Origin: VAZQ01 sp963816745
Lineage (GTDB): Bacteria; Pseudomonadota; Alphaproteobacteria; Rhizobiales; Xanthobacteraceae
Direction of reading: 5' to 3'
Assembly (NCBI GenBank): GCA_963816745.1
Contig: CAWFLQ010000013.1
Location: 930,001-994,000 of the forward strand
Length of the DNA: 64,000 bases
The notes beneath the pieces were generated by a model that was not told where the DNA came from, made no database searches, and saw nothing but the letters and a program-made list of their open reading frames with translations. Each line of letters starts with the position of its first letter. Position 1 is the stretch's first letter. Positions 8,795-17,583 of the stretch are shown one piece after another. The translations under genes and the position numbers were made by a program.

Positions 8795-9034
8795 GGCGCG
8801 GCGCCACTCATCCATAGCTGTCAAGCTCGTGCCGGGATGTAAACTGGATTAAAGGGCTCGCTTAACAAGAGAGCGGTCAAGCTGCCTGGGGGCCTTGCAG
8901 GAACAAGGCTCAGTTGGCCGCGCATTTGGTAGCGAATGGCCCGAACGCGAACTCACGGCATGTCCGCTGACACGTCAGCAATCGAGGGTAAAGCGGAATT
9001 GTTGCATATGGGCCCAATCCGCCGCTCCTGACCG

Positions 9035-9191
9035 ATGCTGTCGAAAAAGTCGCCGCGGACAAGCTGTAGAATAAGAATACGCAACAATCGAATCGGGGCG
9101 AACGGATTTTTGAATCAACGTTGCGCATTGGCGCCTGATCTTGAATCAATCTTGCTCGCTCGGATGAGCAAAATCGTTTTTCGACAGCATC
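9035..9191 (+). mobile_element. MITE-B, copy 1 (157 bp, 15-bp terminal inverted repeats)
   Basis: The element runs from GATGCTGTCGAAAAA to its reverse complement TTTTTCGACAGCATC and carries no gene. An identical copy in the same orientation lies at 12361-12517. Both copies are flanked by GACC on each side. It is a likely non-autonomous transposable element. Its perfect identity to the second copy indicates recent movement or duplication. Bases 8795-9034 before it hold no gene, only a decayed repeat. Confidence 0.85.
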
Positions 9192-9281
9192 GACCCATAG
9201 CGGTCATGCCATACGCGTGGAACCCGACCTAGCGCCACACCACCGCCCACTGTGGTATATGGAGATTGACGAGGCACCCAT

Positions 9282-11926
9282 ATGACCTCTCATCATGGCC
9301 AGAATGGTGCGGGTTCGGGAGCAAGCTGGCGGCGTCGCATTTTCCAGCCGTTGGAGGGGCACCGGTCGATAGACTGGTACCTGCGGCTTCTTGTCATCAG
9401 CACGCTTGCGCCAGCTTTCGCGTTCTCTGCTTATCTGCTGTGGAATTTCATCAGCTTCGAACGACGGTCTTACGAGCAGCAGCTGCAGCAATCAGCGATC
9501 GATCTCGCCAGTGACATCGATCGTGACATAGAGGGCATGTTCGTAAAGCTTTCAACGCTTGCGACATCGCCCTCGCTGCATCGACGCGACCTTGCCGAGT
9601 TTCAGGCCCAGGCGACCGCCGCGGTCCACGACTCCAACATCGTGGTGCTTGACCTAAGTCTGCAGCAGATTGTCAATACGCTTGTTCCCTATGGCACTGA
9701 GCTGCCGAAGACCGGCGATCCGGAGACCGTGCTCCGAGCGATCGCGAGCAAGTCGCCGCAGGTGTCAGACCTGTTCACTGGCGCTGTGGCCGGCAACCTT
9801 CGGCTGCAAGTAGTCGTGCCGGTCCTTCAGCAAGGCGAGGTCCGGTTTATCCTGAGCATGTCTTTTTTTCCTGATCGAATGCTCCAGCTGATGCCGGGGG
9901 AAAGACTGCCGCATGGATGGGTGAGTACTCTGTCCGATCGCCAGGGGAAAGTGATTGCACGATCCGAACTGCACGAGCGCTTTTTTGGAACCACCCTTTC
10001 GCCCGACCTCCTGACAGCGCGCGGCGAGCTCGTGATCTCTCCCGCCAGAGATCTGGACGGCACGCCGGTATTGCGGGTCGTGGCGCCGACTAAGGCCGGC
10101 TGGTTCGTTGCGGCGACAGTTCAACAGGGTTTGGTTGACGCAGCCGCGCGGGCCGCGATCCGCAATACGGTGATCGGAGGTATAAGCCTCCTCTTGCTCT
10201 CGCTTCTTTGCGCGTACGCCATTTCACGCAGGTTGCGAGTTCCTATCGAGGCGCTCGCCAGGCAGGCCGGGGCTCTGGGACGCGGCGAAAAGCTGGCGCC
10301 GATCGACACGCCGATCCGTGAAATAGGCATCGTCACTGCGGCGCTGTCGGCCGCCGAGGCAGGTCTGCGCGAGCGCGCACGGCAGCGTGACGAGGCAGAC
10401 AGCTGCGCTGCGCATCAATCAGGCCCAGTTCCAGGCCATCATGGATCACGCTCCGGTTCTCGTCTTTGTCAAGGACCTCGCCGGCAACTACACGTTCGTC
10501 AACCGCGCTGCCGAGACCTGGGTCGGCGCCAGCATCAGGCCCGCAGTCGGCCAGACCGCCCGCGACATCATGTCGAAGGAAGGAGCGGACGAGGTCGCGC
10601 TGGCGGACGCCAAGGTGATCGCGACCAAGGCTCCGCTCCAGCGTGAGATGACCGATCGAGACGCCGACCGGCCGGCGCACGATGCTCAGCGTCAAGTTCC
10701 CGCTGCTCGATGCGATCAATTCGGTCTCGGCGATTGGCACGATCGTCACCGACATCACCGACCGCAAACACGCCGAGGCTCAGCTCTCACAGGCGCAGCG
10801 CATGGAAGCGGTCGGTCAGCTGACTGGCGGCGTGGCGCACGACTTCAACAACATGCTGACCGCGATCCTGCTCAATGCCGACGTGCTCGCCACCCATATC
10901 CAGGACGACAGCCTGCGCCAGCTCGCGGAGGCGATGCGGCGCGCCGCCGAGCACGGCGCCGATCTCACCCGCCGCCTTCTCGCCTTCGGCCGACGGCAGA
11001 CACTGTTGCCGCAGCCGACCGATATCAACGAGCTTTTGAGCGACATGGTGCCGCTGATGGAACGGACGCTCGGCGAGCACATCGAGATCAAGCTCGCACG
11101 CGGTGCCGACCTGTGGCCGGCCACTGTCGACCGCGGTCAGCTGGAGAGCGCGGTGCTCAACCTCGCAGTCAATTCTCGCGATGCCATGCCGAACGGAGGG
11201 CGGCTGACCATCGAAACCGCGAATGCGGAGTTCGACGAGAACTACGCCTCCAGCAACCCTGATGTGCCGGCAGGCTCTTATGTCATGATCGCAATTGCCG
11301 ACACCGGCTCCGGGATGGCGCCCGACGTACTGGCGCGGGTCTTCGAGCCGTTCTTCACGACCAAGGACGTCGGCAAGGGTACCGGGCTCGGCTTGAGCAT
11401 GGTGTACGGCTTCATCAAGCAGTCGGAAGGCCACGTCCGCATCTATTCCGAGGTCGGCGTGGGTACCGTGGTGCGCCTTTACCTGCCACGGTCGCGGGAT
11501 GCCGCGGTCCCAGCCATAGCCGCGCCGGTCAAGCTGGCGACAGGAACCGAGACCATCCTCCTGGTCGAGGACGACGCCCTGGTGCGCGCGTATGCCTCGG
11601 CCCAGCTCGCCGCACTCGGCTATCGCGTCGTCGCCGCCGAGGATGCCCGGCGTGCCATCGAGATGGTCGAGCACGGGTGCGCACCCGATCTCCTGTTCAC
11701 CGACATGATCATGCCCGGCGGCATGAACGGCCGCGAGCTTGCCGAGCAGCTGCGCCGGCGCCATCCCGGACTCAAGGTGCTTTACACTTCGGGATATGCG
11801 CATGGCGCCATGAACGGCGAGGCGGCCGAAGCGGCGCAGGTGACGCATCTCCTCGGCAAGCCCTATGGCCGCCGCGATCTTGCAACCAAGGTGCGCGAGG
11901 TGCTCGACGAGCCGGTGGCGGCGTGA
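9282..11926 (+). CDS. Hybrid sensor histidine kinase with PAS and C-terminal receiver (frameshifted)
   Basis: About 880 residues are recovered across two frameshifts (near 10390 and 10653, each one surplus base). Order: membrane helix near residue 35-55, periplasmic sensor of about 230 residues, second membrane helix near 290-312, HAMP-like linker, PAS domain (FQAIMDHAPVLVFVKDL), then the kinase core. The phosphorylated histidine lies in GGVAHDFNNMLTAIL. The ATPase shows NLAVNSRDAMPNGG, ADTGSGM and FFTTKDVGKGTGLGLSM. A receiver domain ends the protein, with ILLVEDDALVRAYA and the acceptor aspartate in LLFTDMIMPGG. Phosphate can move to its own receiver, but no output protein is adjacent. The gene sits between two MITE-B copies. 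Confidence 0.85.
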
Positions 11927-12044
11927 GGCGGCTCGGGAGAGCGTGCTGGTAGGCAATGACGCACCATCGAAAGTAGCCAGGAGATTCCCCGAGGGCGGTT
12001 AAGACGCGCCGCCGCTGTGGTCGCGGGAATGTCCGCAATTGGCA

Positions 12045-12263
12045 GATTGTGTTGCAAAAGTCGAAAGTTGCAGGGCAACGAATTTTTCGCGAAAACACGA
12101 AACGAAAAGCAATCGCCAATTCGTATAACCTCAATCGCGTTACCGAAGTCGCCCGTGAGTTTAACGTGAGGCGATGAGGTCCCTCACATCCGTACACGAA
12201 AGCCGCACCTGCAGCCCGCAGAATTTTTCATCACCATTGCAGAACGACTTTTGCAACACAATC
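12045..12263 (-). mobile_element. MITE-A, copy 2 (inverted relative to copy 1)
   Basis: This is the 219-bp element with the 19-base ends GATTGTGTTGCAAAAGTCG, inverted relative to 5231-5449 and differing at four positions. It lies about 120 bases after the hybrid kinase. With copy 1 it bounds about 6.6 kb containing the cyclase, Bug, HbpS-like and hybrid-kinase genes. Confidence 0.85.
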
Positions 12264-12360
12264 GGCACTTTTCGGACCTGCTCGCGCGCCACGACTACGT
12301 CCGCTTTCAGATGCGTTGCAGACGAGATGTGCTCGTCGCGAGCCTTTCTGCTCATGACCG

Positions 12361-12517
12361 ATGCTGTCGAAAAAGTCGCCGCGGACAAGCTGTAGAATAA
12401 GAATACGCAACAATCGAATCGGGGCGAACGGATTTTTGAATCAACGTTGCGCATTGGCGCCTGATCTTGAATCAATCTTGCTCGCTCGGATGAGCAAAAT
12501 CGTTTTTCGACAGCATC
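12361..12517 (+). mobile_element. MITE-B, copy 2
   Basis: This 157-base element is identical to 9035-9191 and in the same orientation, with GACC on both sides. Ten bases before it, the flanks of the two copies also resemble each other (GCTCATGACC against GCTCCTGACC). The rest of 12264-12638 shows no gene. Confidence 0.85.
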
Positions 12518-12638
12518 GACCCAATAGCGGACCTGAGAGCGTTGCTTGATTGTAGAGTGGCCGTATTCGGCGACTTACGGCAAGCGGCCGTCATGCCATC
12601 TTCTTATGCGACGAACACGGCCAACCTGATCGAAATGC

Positions 12639-14322
12639 TCACATATTGCCGTGCCCGCGCTTGATGGTCTGGCGGATCACCGGCGCCGTGACCTGGTCGG
12701 AGATTTGGATGTTCCAAATTTCGCTTTCGCCCTGCGCGGCGAAGTCGGCGAACAGCTTCGGGATTACCGACACATCGCGTATCTCGTGGCCGCGCAGGTC
12801 GAAGCCGCGCGCGATTTTTTCGAGCGCGGGCCGGCCGAACACAGCCAAGCTGTCGTCGATGCCGTCGGCGCGCAGCTTGTGAAACTCCGAGCCGTATCCG
12901 CCGTCGTTCATCGCGCAGATCAGGATGCGATATCCTTGACGCTTGAGCGTCTCGAGCTCCTGGATATGGAACAAGAGCCCACCGTCGCCTTCGAACAGCA
13001 CGATCTTGCCCTCGCGGCCCTGCCGGCGCGCAGCCGCAACCCCGAGCGCATACGACAGGCCGTTGCCGACCGCGCCGAATTCACGGACCGTCGTGTAGCG
13101 CTCCGCCGGCCTGCCACGCATCTGGGCGTTGAAATAGGCCTGATGGCCGCCGCCGACGACGATGTCCCAGTCCTTTGGAACGACCGCGTCGATGGCCCGG
13201 ATCACCTCGCGTGGATCCAGCACTCCGGGCGCGATGTCGAACTCCATCGAGTCCGCCGGCTCGGTCGCGATGCGATGCGCCAGCTCTTTCGTGCGTATCG
13301 CCGCCGCCGTCGGTTTGCCAGGCGCCCAGCTTCTTGTCGAGGCCGGCAAGGATCGCCTCGATGCCGATGAGCGCATCTGATCTGACGTAGAGGTCGGCGG
13401 CCTTCAGCCCATCGCGCAAGCCGCGCGGGGCATCGTCCAACTGGATCTTGTAGGCCTTTGGCCAGAAGTGCCCGCCACCGACGTAGTAGGACAGGCTCGT
13501 GCCGACCGCGAGCACGACGTCCGCGGACTCGTACATCTCCCTGCCCAGCGCCGTGAAGTAGCTGCCGGTGATGCCGAGCCCGAACGGATGGTCGTGGAAG
13601 AGACCGCGCGCGGGCAGCGTGTTGGAGAGCAAGGCGCCGCAGCGATCGGCGAGCTTGATCACCGCATCCCGCGCGCCGGACCACAGCACGCCGCGGCCAC
13701 CGAGGACGATCGGCCGCTTTGCCGCGGCCAGCCGCTCGACGGCCTCGGCCACGACCTCGGGATCGGGATGCATGCGCCCGACCTTGGGCTGGTACATCGC
13801 CGAGGTCTCGTAGGGCTGGTTGGACATGTGCTCGACCTTCTGCAGGTCGTAGGGAATGCCCAGCACCACCGGCCGCCGCTCGTACTTGGCGATGTGGAAG
13901 GCCTCGCGCACGTAGTCCATCATGCGCGGCACGCTGTGCGCGGCGATGTAATGCGCCCCGGTCGCCGTCACCAGCGGCGCCTGGTCGATGTTCTGATTGT
14001 AGAATTTGGCGTTGATCGGCGACTCGCCGGCGAACACCACCATCGGCAGGCGGGCGCGAACCGCGGCCGGCAGCGCCGTCATCAACTGGGTCACGCCAGG
14101 GCCGCACGTGACGGAGGCAACGGCGACCTTGTTGGTGGCTACGTTGTAGGCTGTCGCCGCCGCCACGGTGGCGTGCTCGTGCCTGACGTGGACGGTATGC
14201 ACGCCCGGCAGTTTGGCAAAGGCGGTGGACCAGTGCATGTTGCCGTCGCCCATCAGGACGAACTGCGTGTCGACTCCCTCCGCAAGGAACGCTTCTGCGA
14301 GGGCTTCGTAGAGTTTTGGCAT
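12639..14322 (-). CDS. Thiamine-diphosphate-dependent enzyme, acetolactate-synthase-like (frameshifted)
   Basis: About 560 residues are recovered with one surplus base near 13320 (W-KPTAAA is restored). The N-terminal domain has RHEHATVAAATAYN, where the glutamate would activate the ThDP ring, then the central domain (RPIVLGGRGVLWSG). The C-terminal cofactor domain carries EGDGGLLFHIQELETLKR and the NDGGYG loop, which bind Mg-ThDP. Members of this superfamily decarboxylate or ligate 2-oxo acids. The exact substrate is not evident, and it lacks the neighbouring small subunit gene of biosynthetic acetolactate synthase. ATG at 14322 is chosen with AAGGG upstream. The gene is surrounded by transposon relics and is part of the accessory region. 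Confidence 0.82.
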
Positions 14323-14499
14323 GGGCGCGGTACCCTTTGGTGGAGGCCCGCCGATGGCACCCTTGCCGCCGTTGCATTGATTGGGATTCGGCATCTCCCG
14401 CTGGCGGCTCCAAGGAAACGCTACATCAGGCTTGCGCGCAGGCGAAAGGGGGGCATCATCTTCTTTTCTTGCCGCACAAGAGTTCCGCTCCTGGGTCAA

Positions 14500-15366
14500 T
14501 TTCGACCGAGTTCAGCGGGATTGGCCAGCGGGTGTTCGGGATCGCGCTGGGCTATGAGGATCTCAACGATCACGACGAGCTACGCATGATCCGGTGATTG
14601 CGGTGTTGGCAGGCAAGCTCGAAGCGCGACGGGAGGCTGCGCGCCGGTCGCAGGGAAGTCGACGTTGAACCGGCTCGAACTGAGCCGACCCAGCCGACCG
14701 CTATCACAAATCGGCCCCTTCCGCTTCGACCCGCAAGACCGGAATTCCGCCAGCGCGTTTATGCGCACGCCCCCAAGGGTATCATCCTGAGCCTCTAGGG
14801 ACCGTGTGTGTCTGATGGGGATCGGCGGGTCCGCCGCCCGCTTCATTCGAGGATATTTCACGGCCCTCAAAAACCTGCTTTGGTTGCGATTTTGGGACGA
14901 AGCTGCGGTCGCGAGCATGGGCGCGGCAGTGGGTGCGGTGGAGGAAGTGGCGCGCATCGTTGCGCAGATCCGGCAGCGCTGGCCGAAGGTGCGCATTCTA
15001 TTGCGCGCCGACAGCGGGTTCGCGCAGGATGAGCTGATGGCATGGTGCGAGGCGAACGAGGTGCACTTTCTGTTCGGCTTGGCGCAGAACAAGCGGCTGA
15101 ATGCCGAGGTCGCGCGCGAGCTTGAGCAGGCGGAGGCGAAGAGCCGGCGGACCGGCAAGCCAGCGCGATTGTTCAAGGACTTCATGTGGACGACGGTGCG
15201 TCGCAGCAGCTGGAACCGCTGGCGGCGGGTCGTCGGTAAGGCCGAGTTCACCAATGGGGAGGCCAATCCCGCTTTGTCGTCACCTCGCTGGCGCGTGCCG
15301 AGTGCAAACCAAATCCTGACGATGAAGCGCCACGCCGAGGCAGATGGACAACCGGACAAACAGTGA
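14500..15366 (+). pseudogene. Decayed IS1380-family transposase
   Basis: Pieces in several frames match this DDE transposase family. An early piece reads QRVFGIALGYEDLNDHDELR near 14530-14590, then VIAVLAGKLEARR. A later piece in one frame carries RILLRADSGFAQDEL followed by MAWCEANEVHFLFGLAQNKR (about 14990-15100), which holds a catalytic aspartate region. Frameshifts and loss of the C-terminus mean it is inactive. I could not define the terminal inverted repeats. It indicates past transposition at the right part of the accessory insertion. Confidence 0.75.
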
Positions 15367-15611
15367 CGGTTCATGTCTTTCCGGATGGCACGCGCGAGCG
15401 CCACAATGCGTGCAAACCAGCTGCGCCTGTGGTTCGCGTCGTTCGCGTATGTGTGCCGGGCGCGCGCCGGATCGGGCTGCAACACGACGACTGGCTGAAG
15501 CTCAGGGACGCGGGCAAGCTCACCTACGCCGACGACGAGGTGCGCGAGGGCATGGCCGAGATCGCAAAGCGTGACTCGACCGCTGATCGTTTCGCCGCGC
15601 CGACCACAGGC

Positions 15612-15827
15612 CTATCCGCTGGCCTGGAAGGCGGCGCTCGGCATGGCGGGGAGCCGAGGGAAGGCGCGCTCGAATTCGGTCTTGGTCGTCGGCCGCGCCT
15701 CGATCATCAATTCTGCGGGGTGAACCTTCCGCCAAGTGCGGACATACAGCACCCATGCCTCATAAGGTGTCCACCGGGCGGGACATCCGTCGAAAGTGCC
15801 ATAGGACGGCTCTTCTGCCGTTGTCAT
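15612..15827 (-). CDS. Hypothetical 71-residue protein
   Basis: The frame starts at ATG 15827 behind AGGGGGGAAG, a good ribosome-binding site, and ends at 15612. The product is rich in aromatic and proline residues (YGTFDGCPARWTPYEAWVLY) and has no membrane segment. I do not recognise a family. It lies between a transposase relic and dprA, so it may be mobile-element cargo or a fragment. The plus-strand frame over 15363-15600 is not convincing. Confidence 0.35.
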   Translation of the reverse strand: MTTAEEPSYGTFDGCPARWTPYEAWVLYVRTWRKVHPAELMIEARPTTKTEFERAFPRLPAMPSAAFQASG

Positions 15828-16166
15828 CTCGCTTCCCCCCCTTCGCGCGCGCCAAACATGCTTGTGCTTATGCTCGATAAAATCGCGTGATCGGTGATTC
15901 GCCTTCACCGACGGCGCAAGTGTCGCGCGCGCGCGTGTCGTAGGCCATCAGGTAAACACCTGAAAATCAGGCGAGGGGTTTCCCTGAGGTAGCGCGAAGG
16001 CTGCGCGGGCAAGCTCACCGATCTGCTGTTGCCAAAAAACACAAACACAGGAAAGTAAGGTACCTTATTATCCAGATTGTTTCTGTGATTTTTCTTCGGC
16101 GCGCAATTCCGGATTGTGACGTCGATCGCCATCGGCCATGGTTGCCGCCGATTTCCGGAGGGCAAC
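15828..16166. other. Gene-free stretch before dprA
   Basis: No gene is seen. GC content falls around 16020-16090 (AACACAAACACAGGAAAGTA...), which may contain the dprA promoter. This stretch appears to be the right boundary between the accessory insertion and core genes. Confidence 0.45.
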
Positions 16167-17285
16167 GTGAGCGTAGACGACAGAGACGTCCGGCTGACCG
16201 ACGAGCAGCGGCTCGATTGGCTCCGCCTCATCCGCAGCGACAATGTCGGTCCACGCACCTTCCGCGCGCTCATCGATCATTGCGGCGGCGCGAGCGCGGC
16301 CATTGCCGCGCTTCCCGACCTGGCGCGGCGGGGCGGCGCAACCCGTTCCGCCCGCATCTGCTCACGGGCGGACGCAGAGCGCGAGCTCGCGGCCGCGAAG
16401 TCCCTCGGTGTGCGCCTCGTTGCGTCATGCGAGCCGGACTATCCGCAACGCCTGCGGATGATCGACGATGCTCCGCCGCTTCTTGCGGTACGCGGCAACG
16501 CGTCGGCGCTGGCCCTGCAAATGGTCGCGATCGTCGGCGCCCGCAATGCCTCGGCCGCAGGCATGCGCTTCGCCGAGCGGATGGCGCGCGATCTCGGCCT
16601 CGCAGGTCTCATCATCGTCTCCGGTCTCGCGCGCGGCATCGACGCCGCCGCCCATCGGGCGAGCCTTGCGTCCGGGACGGTCGCGGTGCTCGCCGGCGGC
16701 CACGACCATATCTATCCACGCGAGCACCTCGATCTCGCCAAGGCGATCCTGCCGCAAGGCGCCTTGGTCTCCGAAATGCCGATGGGCTGGGAGCCGCGCG
16801 CGCGGGATTTTCCCCGCCGCAACCGGCTCATCTCGGGCCTTGCGGCGGGCGTCGTGGTGGTCGAGGCGGCCAGGCGCTCGGGCTCGCTGATCACCGTGCG
16901 GTTCGCACTGGAACAAGGACGCGAGGTCTTTGCGGTGCCCGGCTCTCCCCTTGATCCGCGAGCAGAGGGGACGAACGAGTTGCTCAAGCAGGGCGCGACC
17001 CTCGCGACGGACGCAGCCGACGTGATCACCGTGCTGCGTCCGATCCTGGGCCAGCCGATCGAGCTCAAGCTCGAGGAGCCGGGCCCCCCTGCCGCGCCGG
17101 GGGCCGACCCGGGCCGGGACGAGCGTTCCCGCATCACCCAATTGCTCGGTCCGACGCCGGTGTCGATCGACGACCTGGTCCGCCTGTCCGGAAGCCCGCC
17201 CGCCGTGGTGCGGACGGTGCTGCTCGAGCTCGAGCTGGCGGGTCGGCTCGAGCGCCATGGGGGCGCCCTGGTGTCGCTGCTCTGA
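16167..17285 (+). CDS. dprA: DNA-processing protein DprA
   Basis: DprA binds incoming single-stranded DNA and loads RecA during transformation. The 372 residues show the family order: a short N-terminal helical region (residues 10-90), the Rossmann-like core with IVGARNASAAGMRFAERMA and SGLARGIDAAAHRASL, then FPRRNRLISGLAAGVVVVEA, GSLITVRFALEQGREVFAVPG and the GTNELLKQGA stretch. A C-terminal winged-helix domain is suggested by ITQLLGPTPVSIDDLVRLSG. I chose GTG at 16167 because GGAGGG lies just upstream; an ATG at 16116 is possible but has no such site. topA follows about 300 bases later; that gap holds no gene. Confidence 0.93.
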   Translation: MSVDDRDVRLTDEQRLDWLRLIRSDNVGPRTFRALIDHCGGASAAIAALPDLARRGGATRSARICSRADAERELAAAKSLGVRLVASCEPDYPQRLRMIDDAPPLLAVRGNASALALQMVAIVGARNASAAGMRFAERMARDLGLAGLIIVSGLARGIDAAAHRASLASGTVAVLAGGHDHIYPREHLDLAKAILPQGALVSEMPMGWEPRARDFPRRNRLISGLAAGVVVVEAARRSGSLITVRFALEQGREVFAVPGSPLDPRAEGTNELLKQGATLATDAADVITVLRPILGQPIELKLEEPGPPAAPGADPGRDERSRITQLLGPTPVSIDDLVRLSGSPPAVVRTVLLELELAGRLERHGGALVSLL

Positions 17286-17583
17286 CTCGGCCTATCGGGC
17301 AACGGTAACCTATTGCTGATACCGTGCGTCGCTCGACCCGGCGGCCGAGGCCGCCTCTGACACGTATCTATCTACATGAGCGAGATGAGGTTTTGCCAAC
17401 TAAGGCACGGAATAATAATGAGATTTTATACCACTTCCGGACGCGCTTCCGGTTCCACCAAGGCCCCCCGGCGGCACGGCCCGGTTTGACAGCGAGGGTT
17501 GACATCCCCATCTTCCGCCCCGACAAACGGCGCCGATTCTGCCGAAACGGGCCTCGAATAGGCTCCTAAACCATTGGAATTTC

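Noticed and set aside
15363..15611. Plus-strand frame with HDDWLKLRDAGKLTYADDEVREGM after the transposase relic
   Set aside because: It has no recognisable family and overlaps transposon debris; it could be a fragment, but I cannot support a gene.
17286..17583. TTGACA-like boxes near 17486-17510 as the topA promoter
   Set aside because: Two TTGACA matches occur but no well-placed -10 partner is convincing; alphaproteobacterial promoters are too variable to call from this.
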